Assembly: GCF_009176725.1 (NCBI RefSeq)
Contig: NZ_AP020337.1
Coordinates: forward strand, 3,727,501-3,791,500
Reading direction: 5' to 3'
DNA from: Pseudomonas sp. KUIN-1
GTDB lineage: Bacteria > Pseudomonadota > Gammaproteobacteria > Pseudomonadales > Pseudomonadaceae
DNA: 64,000 nt
Shown here: positions 16,448 to 24,719 of the stretch, one piece after another
Layout of the letters: every line of letters starts with the position of its first letter
How positions within the stretch are numbered: the first letter of the stretch is position 1
Position numbers and translations under genes: made by a program
The notes under the pieces: generated by a model
Told to the model about the DNA's origin: nothing
The model's database searches: none
What the model saw: only the letters and a program-made list of their open reading frames with translations

Positions 16448-17532
16448 ATCGAAGCATTACTGCGTTACTGCTGGTCAGCCTGGCGCTGCAAGGCTGTGCA
16501 TTCGCGCCGGGGCAACATATGACGCCGGATGACGTCACCCTCGACACGCCGGACGAACCCCGGGCACAGTTGATCGAGGTCACCCCGAAAACCCTGCAGC
16601 AACAGCAATTGCGCGCCACCGCCGAGGCCAAAGCCCTGCCGCAGGTGCTGCTCGACTACAGGACTCCGGAATACGTGATCGGTGCTGGCGATACCTTGCT
16701 GGTCACCGTGTTCGAACACCCCGAACTGACCGCGCCGGGCTCACAGGACCAGCTGGATGCCAACACCCGGGAAGTGCTCAATGACGGCACGCTCTACTTC
16801 CCCTATGTAGGCAGAATCCGCGCGAGTGGCAGAACGGTCAGCGAGGTTCGTGAGCAGTTACGCATGGGCCTGGCGCCGCAATACACCGAGGTCAAGGTCG
16901 ACGTCAAAGTGCTGCGCTACAACAGCCAGCGAATACTGCTGTCCGGCTCTTTCAAGGTTCCCGGCCCGCAACCGATTACCAATATTCCGTTGAGCCTGGT
17001 GCAGGCGGTGAGTGTCGCCGGTGTCGACCTGACCGATGCCAACCTGGCCGGGCTGACCCTGCGCCGCGAGGGCAAGGACTACCTGATCGACATCGACTCG
17101 CTGAATCGCCGCGATTCGCAACTGAGCCGGATCTTCCTGAAGGACGGCGATTACCTGCACCTCAACAGCAACTCGCGAAACAAGATCTACGTGCTGGGCG
17201 AGGTCCGTAACCCCCAGGTGATCTCGTTCGGCACCACGCGCCTGACCCTGCTCGAGGCGTTGGGAAACTCCGGCGGCCTCAGCCCGGACAGCGCAGACGG
17301 CGATGCGGTGTACGTCATACGTGGTGCGGAAAACTTCGCCCAGGCGCCCTCCACCGTTTACCACCTCAATGCCAAAAAGCCCACCGCCTACCTGCTGGCG
17401 GGGCAGTTCGAGCTCAAGGCACAGGATGTGGTGTTCGTCGGCCCTGCCGATATCACCCGCTGGAGCCGCTTCATCAGCCAGCTGCTCGGCTCGGCCAGTG
17501 TGATACAGACCGGTGCGGCCTTTCGCAACTGA
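16444..17532 (+). CDS. wza: Wza-type outer-membrane polysaccharide export lipoprotein
   Basis: This 362-residue protein has a lipoprotein signal ([18 protein letters not shown]) with the lipobox LQGC, so Cys19 should be lipidated. The polysaccharide export domain starts at [19 protein letters not shown], followed by repeated SLBB domains ([27 protein letters not shown]). The length is close to E. coli Wza (379). It forms the octameric outer-membrane channel that works with Wzc. It is the last gene of the operon and is followed by an intrinsic terminator. Confidence 0.92.
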   Translation: MNRSITALLLVSLALQGCAFAPGQHMTPDDVTLDTPDEPRAQLIEVTPKTLQQQQLRATAEAKALPQVLLDYRTPEYVIGAGDTLLVTVFEHPELTAPGSQDQLDANTREVLNDGTLYFPYVGRIRASGRTVSEVREQLRMGLAPQYTEVKVDVKVLRYNSQRILLSGSFKVPGPQPITNIPLSLVQAVSVAGVDLTDANLAGLTLRREGKDYLIDIDSLNRRDSQLSRIFLKDGDYLHLNSNSRNKIYVLGEVRNPQVISFGTTRLTLLEALGNSGGLSPDSADGDAVYVIRGAENFAQAPSTVYHLNAKKPTAYLLAGQFELKAQDVVFVGPADITRWSRFISQLLGSASVIQTGAAFRN

Positions 17533-17555
17533 CCCGGGCGGCCATTCGCCGATCT

Positions 17556-17586
17556 CCCTGCACGCAGTTGTGCAGGGATTTTTTTT
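17556..17586 (+). terminator. Intrinsic terminator of the exopolysaccharide operon
   Basis: CCCTGCAC (17556-17563) pairs perfectly with GTGCAGGG (17570-17577) around a 6-nt loop, and eight T follow after one A. It lies 24 bp after the wza-like stop codon and marks the end of the operon. Confidence 0.93.
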
Positions 17587-17606
17587 GCCCGTCGCACCGC
17601 GTCAGA

Positions 17607-17635
17607 CTGTTGCCAGAGCAACAGCTGTTCAACAG
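17607..17635. promoter_or_regulatory. Pair of palindromes, candidate enhancer site for a sigma-54 activator
   Basis: CTGTTGCCAGAGCAACAG (17607-17624) is a perfect 7-bp inverted repeat around CAGA. It is followed at once by CTGTTCAACAG (17625-17635), a second perfect palindrome with the same CTGTT half-site. They lie about 100-125 bp upstream of the -24/-12 promoter, the usual distance for an enhancer-binding protein. SfnR, encoded at 36073-37179, is the obvious candidate by function, but this is inference. Confidence 0.45.
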
Positions 17636-17732
17636 TTGACGGCTTTTGCATCAGCGCGGCGAACCCTCTCCTGCGGCATGCAACAGACGCAGGCCCAACG
17701 GCTGCGGGCCATAGCCAGACACACAAGAAGGC

Positions 17733-17748
17733 TGGCACATAAGCTGCT
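17733..17748 (+). promoter_or_regulatory. Sigma-54 (-24/-12) promoter of the FMN reductase gene
   Basis: TGGCACATAAGCTGCT matches the RpoN consensus TGGCACG-N4-TTGCW. GG and GC are exactly 10 bases apart, with a full TGGCAC -24 box. A start site near 17759 would give a leader of about 24 nt before the ATG at 17783. Confidence 0.7.
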
Positions 17749-17782
17749 TTGCACATTTACGCTTATCGCAAGGACATCCCAT

Positions 17783-18364
17783 ATGCGCGTCGTTTCACTT
17801 TCAGGCAGTCCCTCCCCCAAATCCCGTTCCGGCGTTGTACTGGCCCACGCCGGCCGCTGGCTGCAGAGTCACGGCGTTGAAGTTACCACATTGCGCATAC
17901 GCGACTTCAATGCAGAGGACCTGCTTTTCGCCCGTTTCGACAGCCCGCAGGTGCTGGAATTGATCGAAGCGGTCAGCCAGGCCGATGGCCTGCTGATTGG
18001 TACGCCGGTGTACAAGGCGTCATTTTCCGGCGCGCTGAAAACCTTGCTCGACTTGCTGCCAGAGCGCGCGCTGCATGGCAAAGTGGTCTTGCCGCTGGCC
18101 ACCGGCGGCAGTATCGCGCACATGCTGGCCGTGGATTACGCGCTCAAACCGGTGCTGTCGGCGCTCAAGTCGCAGGAAGTGCTGCACGGCATCTTCGCTA
18201 TCGATACCCAGGTCAGCTACGACGACAACGAACTAGGCGGTACGCTGGACGAAATTCTCACCGAGCGCCTGCATGAAGGGCTGGAGCATTTCCATCACGG
18301 CCTGCAACGCCGCTTGCAGGCGCGTCACAAGCAGGCTGGCGGACATTTGCAGCTGGCGTTGTAG
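17783..18364 (+). CDS. msuE: NADPH-dependent FMN reductase, SsuE/MsuE type
   Basis: This 193-residue flavodoxin-like protein begins [17 protein letters not shown], the phosphate-binding loop of the SsuE family, and has the flavin-binding segment [20 protein letters not shown]. It supplies reduced FMN to two-component monooxygenases such as the alkanesulfonate monooxygenase at 34934-36073. The frame is open for 90 codons upstream, but that part crosses the terminator, so the ATG at 17783 is used. The sigma-54 promoter ties it to organic-sulfur use. The symbol is by analogy; ssuE is the other possible name. Confidence 0.82.
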   Translation: MRVVSLSGSPSPKSRSGVVLAHAGRWLQSHGVEVTTLRIRDFNAEDLLFARFDSPQVLELIEAVSQADGLLIGTPVYKASFSGALKTLLDLLPERALHGKVVLPLATGGSIAHMLAVDYALKPVLSALKSQEVLHGIFAIDTQVSYDDNELGGTLDEILTERLHEGLEHFHHGLQRRLQARHKQAGGHLQLAL

Positions 18365-18383
18365 CCCCGGAATATCCCCGGAA

Positions 18384-18992
18384 TCAATGTTCGATAAACA
18401 ACGGATACAGCGAGGCCACCAACAGCGCTGCCATGACGCCGTTGAAAATACGTAACCCGAGCGGATCGCGCAGCACATTGCGCAGCAAACTGCCAAAGCC
18501 TGCCCAGACGCCCACGCTGGGCAGGTTGATCAGCGCAAACACTGCCGAAATCACCACCACGTTGTAGAAGTAGCCCTGCATGGGGGTGTACGTGCTGATC
18601 GCGCCGATCGCCATGATCCAGGCCTTGGGATTGACCCATTGAAAGAGCGCGGCGCTCATGAAACTCAGCGGCTTGCCCTCGCTGTCGAGGCTATCGGAGG
18701 CCGGCCCCGAGGTGGCGATTTTCCAGGCCAGGTACAGCAGATAGGCAGCGCCCACGTAGCGCAGGATCGTATAGAGAACCGGCCAGGCCTTGAACACACT
18801 GCCCAGACCGAAGCCGACGGCCAGCACCAGAACGAAAAAACCGACACTGATACCCAGCATGTGCGGCAGGGTGCGACTGAAACCGAAATTCACGCCCGAG
18901 GCCAGCAGCATCATGTTGTTGGGGCCGGGAGTAATGGAGGTGACGAACGCGAAGAGTGTGAATGCCAGAAGCAAATCGAAAGAGAGAACCAT
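18384..18992 (-). CDS. LysE/RhtB-family amino-acid exporter
   Basis: This 202-residue inner-membrane protein has about six hydrophobic segments and the family signature FVTSITPGPNNMMLLASGVN near the N-terminus. WVNPKAWIMAIGAI is the second conserved loop. It should export an amino acid or a similar small molecule; the substrate cannot be told from sequence. It converges on the FMN reductase gene with 19 bp between stops, and stands alone. Confidence 0.88.
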   Translation of the reverse strand: MVLSFDLLLAFTLFAFVTSITPGPNNMMLLASGVNFGFSRTLPHMLGISVGFFVLVLAVGFGLGSVFKAWPVLYTILRYVGAAYLLYLAWKIATSGPASDSLDSEGKPLSFMSAALFQWVNPKAWIMAIGAISTYTPMQGYFYNVVVISAVFALINLPSVGVWAGFGSLLRNVLRDPLGLRIFNGVMAALLVASLYPLFIEH

Positions 18993-19116
18993 GCTGCCTG
19001 TCCGGATCAGTGAGTCAGGTACTCACCCTATCGAAGGCGGTGCAGGAAACACACGGACAGTTGACGGCCAATTACAGCAGTACAGTTTTTACGTAAAACC
19101 CTTTTCGAGCAGACTG

Positions 19117-19398
19117 TTAACCTTGTGGCTGCTGACCGGTGACACCCAGATCGACGCTCGTTTCGCCTTTTTCATCGAAGTCCCGCGCCTGCTGGATCTG
19201 CGGATCTGCCATCAATTGCGCCTTGCGCGCCTGGTACTCATCAAATGACAGGCCGCGACGGTTGAGGTCTTCAAGGGCCAACTGATGGCTTTCTTCAGCG
19301 CTGAACGGCCGCTGCTCGACAGCATGGTGAGTGGAGCAGCCGGAAACCAGCGCAACAGTGAATGTCAGGACAAGCGCAAGGGCAAGCATACGGTTCAT
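19117..19398 (-). CDS. Small hypothetical lipoprotein
   Basis: This 93-residue protein has a signal peptide MNRMLALALVLTFTVALVSGC ending in the lipobox VSGC, so Cys21 is the predicted lipidated residue. The mature part is short, charged and probably helical (SAEESHQLALEDLNRRGLSF, DEYQARKAQLMADPQIQQA), resembling the SHOCT type of short C-terminal segment. GGAGG precedes the ATG. No function is known. Confidence 0.75.
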   Translation of the reverse strand: MNRMLALALVLTFTVALVSGCSTHHAVEQRPFSAEESHQLALEDLNRRGLSFDEYQARKAQLMADPQIQQARDFDEKGETSVDLGVTGQQPQG

Positions 19399-19487
19399 CG
19401 GGGGCCTCCGGTGGGGGCTTCATTTCAGGAATGAAGCAAGGTTACGCCTGCCCCTGACACAGCAAAAATCATCCGCCGTGATAGTCG

Positions 19488-20378
19488 CTATCGACTGTTG
19501 CGAGCATTCTCGATCAACACCTCGCGCAACGCCTGAGCCGCAGTTGAAAGCTTGTGATCGGCGAGCATCATCAGGCCGATACGCCGCTCGATAAGCGGCT
19601 CCACCAGCGCCACGCAGCAGGCCCCCAGTTCCTGCATCTGCCCGATGCACAGTGACGGCACCGCGCTGACGCCCAGGCCATTGGCAACCATGCGCCCGAT
19701 GGTCGACAACTGATGGCTCTCGAACGCGACCGCCAGCTTGCCGTGGCGCGGCTCGATGGCCTGTTCCAGCAGCAAACGCACTGCCGACGGGCGTTGCAGG
19801 GCGATGAAATCTTCACGCAGCAGTTCTGCCCAGGTAACCTCACGCCGCTCGGCCAGCGGCGACTCCCGGGGCACCACGGCGACGAAGCGGTCCATATAGA
19901 ACGGGGTGAACGACAGGGCACTGTTCGACTCGGGCTCAAAGCCGATACCCAGTTCGACACGGCGATGGCGAACCATTTCCAGCACTTGCTCATTGATCAC
20001 GTCATGCACCGCCACATTGACGCGCGGGTAGCGCCCGCGAAACACCTTCAAGGCCGCGGGCAGCAGATTGCCGGCAAACGACGGCATGGCGGCCACCGAC
20101 ACCCTGCCCATTTGCAACGTAAAACGCTGGCGCAGCAGTTCTTCGGTGTTGTCCCAGTCGGCCAGCAACTGGCGCGCCAGCGGCAACAGGGTTTCGCCCT
20201 CGGGCGTCAGACCGACGTTGCGCGTGGTGCGCGTCAACAACTGTCCGCCGAGGTCCTCCTCAAGGCTCTTGATCGTCAGGCTCAAGGCCGGTTGCGACAC
20301 GTTGAGTCGCTCGCCGGCCTGAGCGAAGCTCAGGTACTGCGCGACGGCCAGAAAAGCACGAAGCTGCTTGACGTTCAT
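19488..20378 (-). CDS. dhcR: LysR-family transcriptional regulator of the adjacent CoA-transferase genes
   Basis: This 296-residue protein has the N-terminal winged helix-turn-helix (MNVKQLRAFLAVAQYLSFAQAGERLNVSQPALSLTIKSLEEDLGG by position) and a substrate-binding domain from about residue 90. It is transcribed away from the CoA-transferase operon, the standard layout for LysR control. The arrangement LysR-CoA transferase A-B-AtoE resembles the dhc region of P. aeruginosa, where DhcR activates carnitine-derived 3-dehydrocarnitine degradation. The symbol rests on that similarity in order and is tentative. The inducer is unknown. Confidence 0.75.
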   Translation of the reverse strand: MNVKQLRAFLAVAQYLSFAQAGERLNVSQPALSLTIKSLEEDLGGQLLTRTTRNVGLTPEGETLLPLARQLLADWDNTEELLRQRFTLQMGRVSVAAMPSFAGNLLPAALKVFRGRYPRVNVAVHDVINEQVLEMVRHRRVELGIGFEPESNSALSFTPFYMDRFVAVVPRESPLAERREVTWAELLREDFIALQRPSAVRLLLEQAIEPRHGKLAVAFESHQLSTIGRMVANGLGVSAVPSLCIGQMQELGACCVALVEPLIERRIGLMMLADHKLSTAAQALREVLIENARNSR

Positions 20379-20388
20379 ATATTTGCTT

Positions 20389-20408
20389 TTCTTATGAATT
20401 GATCAGAA
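20389..20408. promoter_or_regulatory. Candidate LysR operator between dhcR and dhcA
   Basis: TTCT (20389-20392) and AGAA (20405-20408) form an inverted repeat that encloses a T-N11-A motif (20393-20405), the LysR consensus. It lies 11 bp before the regulator start in the 129-bp divergent gap, so it could serve autorepression and activation. Confidence 0.35.
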
Positions 20409-20507
20409 AAACAAAATTAACAAATCAGTCGCACCGAGAGAAGATGCAGGTCACCCGATCCTCCGGCAGCGCGACTGTCGGTCAACAACTATAAAAGGCG
20501 GATCATC

Positions 20508-21209
20508 ATGGCTGGACTCGATAAACGAGTAGCGACCTACGAAGAAGCCCTCGCCGGGCTGACCGACGACATGACGGTACTCTGCGGCGGCTTCGGCCTG
20601 TGCGGCATCCCGGAAAACCTCATCGCGCAGATCAGGCGCATGGGCATCAAGGGCCTGACCGTGGTCTCCAACAACTGCGGCGTTGACGGCTTCGGACTCG
20701 GTATCCTGCTTGAAGACCGGCAGATCCGGAAAATGATTTCGTCCTACGTCGGCGAGAATGCCTTGTTCGAAAAGCAGTTGCTCAGCGGCGAGCTGGAAGT
20801 CGAACTCACGCCACAAGGCACTCTGGCGGAGAAACTGCGCGCCGGCGGCGCGGGCATTCCGGCGTTCTATACCGCCACCGGTTACGGAACGCCGGTCGCC
20901 GAAGGCAAGGAAACCCGCCAGTTCAACGGCCGCAACGTGATTCTGGAAGAAGCCATCACCGGTGACTTCGCCCTGATCAAGGGCTGGAAAGCCGACCACT
21001 TCGGCAACGTCATCTATCGTCATACCGCACAGAACTTCAACCCGGTGGTGGCCACCGCCGGACGGATCACCGTGGTCGAGGTCGAGGAAATCGTCGAACC
21101 CGGCGTGCTGCTGCCGACCCAGATCCACACCCCCGGCATCTACGTCGACCGGGTCATACAGGGCACTTTCGAAAAACGCATCGAACAGCGCACCGTCAGA
21201 AAATCCTGA
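20508..21209 (+). CDS. dhcA: 3-oxoacid CoA-transferase subunit A
   Basis: This 233-residue subunit begins with [21 protein letters not shown] and holds the glycine-rich CoA-binding motif [33 protein letters not shown] is also characteristic. With subunit B it should move CoA from succinyl-CoA or acetyl-CoA to a 3-oxo acid. Acetoacetate and 3-dehydrocarnitine are the likely substrates; the neighbouring LysR and AtoE genes fit either. The gene is 42 bp upstream of subunit B. The symbol is tentative; scoA or atoD would describe the same family. Confidence 0.85.
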   Translation: MAGLDKRVATYEEALAGLTDDMTVLCGGFGLCGIPENLIAQIRRMGIKGLTVVSNNCGVDGFGLGILLEDRQIRKMISSYVGENALFEKQLLSGELEVELTPQGTLAEKLRAGGAGIPAFYTATGYGTPVAEGKETRQFNGRNVILEEAITGDFALIKGWKADHFGNVIYRHTAQNFNPVVATAGRITVVEVEEIVEPGVLLPTQIHTPGIYVDRVIQGTFEKRIEQRTVRKS

Positions 21210-21251
21210 TAGCGCAGCCTTGGCCCTACAACAATAAAGAGGCTTCAGACG

Positions 21252-21908
21252 ATGGCACTTTCCCGCGAACAAATGGCTCAACGCGTCGCCCGTGAACTCA
21301 AGGACGGTTATTACGTGAACCTTGGCATCGGCATTCCGACCCTGGTGGCCAACTATGTACCCGATGACATCGACGTCATGCTCCAGTCGGAAAACGGCCT
21401 GCTGGGCATGGGCGCCTTCCCGACCGAAGACACCATCGACGCGGACATGATCAATGCCGGCAAGCAGACGGTCACCGCGCGCATCGGCGCCTCCATTTTC
21501 TCGTCGGCCGAATCCTTTGCCATGATCCGCGGCGGCCATGTCGACCTGACAGTGCTCGGCGCCTTCGAGGTGGATATAGAGGGCAACATCGCTTCGTGGA
21601 TGATCCCCGGCAAGCTGATCAAGGGCATGGGTGGCGCGATGGACCTGGTGGCGGGTGCCGACAATATCATCGTCACCATGACCCATGCGTCGAAGGACGG
21701 CGAATCCAAGCTGCTCACCCGTTGCAGCCTGCCACTGACCGGCGCAGGCTGCATCCGCAAGGTGCTGACTGATCTGGCCTACCTGGAAATCGAAAACGGC
21801 GCGTTCATCCTCCGCGAACGCGCGCCGGGGGTCAGCGTGGAAGAAATCGTGGCCAAAACCGCAGGCAAGCTGATCGTGCCGGATGACGTGATCGAGATGA
21901 GCTTCTGA
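21252..21908 (+). CDS. dhcB: 3-oxoacid CoA-transferase subunit B
   Basis: This 218-residue subunit has the GIGIPTLVANYVP loop and the catalytic glutamate in MLQSENGLLGMG, where a glutamyl-CoA thioester forms. The C-terminal ends in VPDDVIEM. It forms the active heteromer with the product of the gene just upstream. A repeat-bearing gap of 234 bp separates it from the AtoE transporter, which may still belong to the same unit. Confidence 0.87.
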   Translation: MALSREQMAQRVARELKDGYYVNLGIGIPTLVANYVPDDIDVMLQSENGLLGMGAFPTEDTIDADMINAGKQTVTARIGASIFSSAESFAMIRGGHVDLTVLGAFEVDIEGNIASWMIPGKLIKGMGGAMDLVAGADNIIVTMTHASKDGESKLLTRCSLPLTGAGCIRKVLTDLAYLEIENGAFILRERAPGVSVEEIVAKTAGKLIVPDDVIEMSF

Positions 21909-21954
21909 GTGCGGACATCCTTGATGCGTCTCTCGCTGCCACACGCCCGTGTGG

Positions 21955-22090
21955 CCTGCGTAACGGTGTGACGCGGAGCGTCACGAACTGCATTCCCACG
22001 CGGAGCATGGGAACGATACTCATGGCCAGCCACCATCGTTCCCACGCTCCAGCGTGGTAACGCCGTTCTGGGCGCTCTGCGTCCGCAATA
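21955..22090. repeat. Palindromic intergenic repeat (REP-like) between dhcB and atoE
   Basis: It holds the perfect hairpin GTGACGC-GGA-GCGTCAC (21968-21984), followed by TTCCCACGCGGAGCATGGGAA and the near-palindrome CGTTCCCACGCT/AGCGTGGTAACG (22037-22062). It ends in GCGCTCTGCGTCC. The same modules occur at 37190-37230 and 38683-38975, so this is a dispersed family. It may affect transcript stability between dhcB and the transporter. Confidence 0.75.
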
Positions 22091-22142
22091 GTCGGCTGTT
22101 GAAGTCACTCCCCGATAATAATTACAAAAAGAGGTGCCCCTG

Positions 22143-23561
22143 ATGGCCGCCAACATAGAAGAAAGCCGCTCCGCCCGATTTGCCTTGCGCTGTGCTGCGT
22201 GGGCTGAACGCTGGTTTCCCGATTCATGGGTATTTGCCGCACTGGCGGTGGTCATCGTCACGCTGGCGACGCTGGCCATCGGCGCGCGTCCGGTCGAGGC
22301 CGCCAAGGCGTTCGGTGACGGGTTCTGGAGCCTGATTCCGTTCACCATGCAAATGGCCTTCGTGGTCATCGGCGGTTACGTAGTCGCCAGCTCACCGCCT
22401 GCGGTACGCCTGATCGACCGCCTGGCCCGGGTACCGCGCAACGGCCGTTCGGCGGTGGCCTGGGTGGCGCTGATTTCCATGCTCGCTTCGCTGCTCAACT
22501 GGGGCCTGTCGCTGGTGTTCGGCGGCCTACTGGTGCGCGCCCTCGCCCGCCGCACTGACCTGCGCATGGATTACCGTGCAGCTGGCGCCGCGGCCTATCT
22601 GGGCCTGGGCGCGGTCTGGGCGCTGGGGCTGTCGTCTTCGGCCGCGCAATTGCAGGCCAACCCGGCCAGTCTGCCGCCGTCGATCCTGGCGATTACCGGG
22701 GTGATCCCGTTCACCGAAACCATCTTTCTCTGGCAATCCGGGGTCATGCTCGCCGCGCTGGTGGTCATCTCACTGATCGTTGCCTACGCCACCGCGCCCG
22801 GCCCGAACAGCGCCCGCGACGCCAAGGCCTGCGGTGTCGACCCGGCCTTCAACCTGCCGCCGCTGCCGCCCCGCACACGGCCCGGGGAATGGCTGGAATA
22901 CAGCCCGCTGCTGATCATCCTCATGGTGCTGCTGGGGGTTGGCTGGCTGTTCAACGAGTTTTCGAGCAAACCGGTGATCACAGCGATTTCCGGGCTCAAT
23001 ACCTACAACTTCCTGTTCATCATGCTCGGTGCCCTGCTGCACTGGCGGCCGCGCAGTTTTCTCGACGCCGTCGCGCGGGCGGTGCCCACCACCACCGGCG
23101 TGCTGATTCAATTCCCTCTGTACGGTTCGATCGCCGCGCTACTGACCACGGTCAAGGGCGGCGATGCGCAAACCCTGGCGCATTACATCTCGACGTTCTT
23201 CACCAGCATTGCTTCCCACGATACTTACGCGATTCTGATGGGGGTCTATTCAGCCATATTGGGCTTTTTCATTCCGTCAGGCGGCGGCAAGTGGATTATC
23301 GAAGCGCCCTACGTGATGCAGGTCGCCAACGACCTGCAGTACCACCTCGGCTGGGCAGTACAGATCTACAATGCAGCCGAAGCCTTGCCCAACCTGATAA
23401 ACCCGTTCTACATGCTGCCGCTGCTGGGTGTGCTGGGCCTGAAGGCGCGTGACCTGATCGGCTTCTCGTTCGTGCAGCTGCTGGTGCACACGCCGCTGGT
23501 GCTGTTTCTGCTCTGGGCACTGGGCACCACGCTGGCCTATGTGCCACCGGTAATGCCCTGA
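22143..23561 (+). CDS. atoE: Short-chain fatty acid transporter, AtoE family
   Basis: This 472-residue inner-membrane protein has about 11-12 hydrophobic segments. It matches AtoE in WFPDSWVFAALAVVIVTLAT, LLNWGLSLVFGGLLVRALAR and FIPSGGGKWIIEAPYVM. It should import acetoacetate, butyrate or similar acids for the adjacent CoA-transferase. The ATG at 22143 is used because AAGAGG (22129-22134) lies eight bases upstream; an in-frame GTG at 22134 overlaps that site. Confidence 0.85.
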   Translation: MAANIEESRSARFALRCAAWAERWFPDSWVFAALAVVIVTLATLAIGARPVEAAKAFGDGFWSLIPFTMQMAFVVIGGYVVASSPPAVRLIDRLARVPRNGRSAVAWVALISMLASLLNWGLSLVFGGLLVRALARRTDLRMDYRAAGAAAYLGLGAVWALGLSSSAAQLQANPASLPPSILAITGVIPFTETIFLWQSGVMLAALVVISLIVAYATAPGPNSARDAKACGVDPAFNLPPLPPRTRPGEWLEYSPLLIILMVLLGVGWLFNEFSSKPVITAISGLNTYNFLFIMLGALLHWRPRSFLDAVARAVPTTTGVLIQFPLYGSIAALLTTVKGGDAQTLAHYISTFFTSIASHDTYAILMGVYSAILGFFIPSGGGKWIIEAPYVMQVANDLQYHLGWAVQIYNAAEALPNLINPFYMLPLLGVLGLKARDLIGFSFVQLLVHTPLVLFLLWALGTTLAYVPPVMP

Positions 23562-23564
23562 TAC

Positions 23565-23891
23565 CTAGACGTCGAACGCGTAGTCACGCTCGACCCGGCA
23601 GATTCGCGTGGTAAACGCCTGATACCAGTGCGCACGTCCCTGCTCGCGGACCTGGGCATGATCGGCTTGCTGTTTCCAGGCGAGAATCGCGGCCTCATCG
23701 CTCCAGTAGGACACGGTGATGCCCAGGCCGTCGTCACCGCGCGCCGACTCCACGCCCAGAAAGCCGGGCTGTTGTCGGGCCAGGCTGACCATGCGCTGCG
23801 CCGCCTCTGCATACGCCTGATCATCGTCAGGCGTACGCAGCGAGGTAAACACCACGGCGAAGTAAGGCGTGGCAAACCGGGCGGCCATCAT
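23565..23891 (-). CDS. Antibiotic biosynthesis monooxygenase (ABM) domain protein
   Basis: This 108-residue protein has the ferredoxin-like ABM fold: FAVVFTSLRTPDDDQAYAE, the central QQPGFLGVESARG and the typical ending SYWSDEAAILAWKQQADHA. Such proteins are small dimeric oxidases or quality-control enzymes, and many have no known substrate. Its ATG overlaps the stop of the upstream amidotransferase-like gene as ATGA, so the two are translationally coupled and may work together. It converges on atoE with only 3 bp between the genes. Confidence 0.8.
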   Translation of the reverse strand: MMAARFATPYFAVVFTSLRTPDDDQAYAEAAQRMVSLARQQPGFLGVESARGDDGLGITVSYWSDEAAILAWKQQADHAQVREQGRAHWYQAFTTRICRVERDYAFDV

Positions 23892-24610
23892 GCCGGGTTG
23901 CTCATGCAGGCGCGGACGAACGCGGCCACCACAGGCGGCGTCTGGCCCTGCAACGCAGCGCGCTCGGGCTGGAACAGTGTGGCGACGTAGAACGGGTGCC
24001 CCTGCAATTCCATACAGCGCACTTCGCCCTCGGGACCGCGCCCACTGACCTTCAGGTGCTCGCCGAACAGCGCCGACTCCAGCTCGCGGCGCAGGCCGTA
24101 GCGACAGTGGTAGCGCTCGTCGATGTCGAGCCTGCCATAGGCGTGGGCAATCAGCGTGTCGGGGTGCAACTGGATCGCTGCCACCGATTCAACCAGCGAG
24201 CAACTGAGTGGCTCGATAATCACGTTTGCCGCGTGCGGCGCAGTTTCGCCATGCTCGGCGTCTGTCCATCCCAGCCGGTTGCGGGCGTACTCGAGCAACG
24301 CGTGCTGAAAGCCCCCGCAAGTCCCCAGAAACGGCACCCGATGCTCGCGAGCGAAACGGATGGCGGTCAGCGCGCCCTGCATGTCCCGATAAGGGCTGGC
24401 CGGGACGCACCACAGGCCGTCGAACTCCGCGAGGTGCGCACCGCTGCCGATCTGCGGGGTCGGCAGCCATTCGATATCAACCGCTACCTGCACCTCCGCC
24501 GCCGCCCTGTGCAAGGCCAACGGAATGGCCTGATGCGCGGGGACATCCGCACTGAAGTCCCCGACCAGACCAATCCGTATCCCGTTGCGTGTGTTATCTG
24601 CTTTGCCCAT
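23888..24610 (-). CDS. CTP synthase C-terminal-like class I glutamine amidotransferase
   Basis: This 240-residue protein resembles only the glutaminase half of CTP synthase. The nucleophile region is PFLGTCGGFQHALLEYARN, with Cys in GTCGGF. The His and Glu of the triad are probably in GHPFYVATLFQPE. A stand-alone glutaminase domain of this kind has no synthetase partner in the window and its acceptor is unknown. It is coupled to the downstream ABM gene by a 4-bp overlap. Confidence 0.8.
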   Translation of the reverse strand: MGKADNTRNGIRIGLVGDFSADVPAHQAIPLALHRAAAEVQVAVDIEWLPTPQIGSGAHLAEFDGLWCVPASPYRDMQGALTAIRFAREHRVPFLGTCGGFQHALLEYARNRLGWTDAEHGETAPHAANVIIEPLSCSLVESVAAIQLHPDTLIAHAYGRLDIDERYHCRYGLRRELESALFGEHLKVSGRGPEGEVRCMELQGHPFYVATLFQPERAALQGQTPPVVAAFVRACMSNPA

Positions 24611-24719
24611 GCCCTGCTCCCTGTTTGATGTCGTACAGCCCGGGCGGACTATAAACAGGCAGCAAAACCAGCAGAATGGGCGTTACAGCAACGCCTCGCG
24701 TGCAACTGTGCACGGTTGC

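Noticed and set aside
19417..19437. A perfect 8-bp hairpin (GCTTCATT/AATGAAGC) between the LysR and lipoprotein genes as a terminator.
   Set aside because: It has no T run on either strand and sits in the lipoprotein leader, so its role could not be decided.
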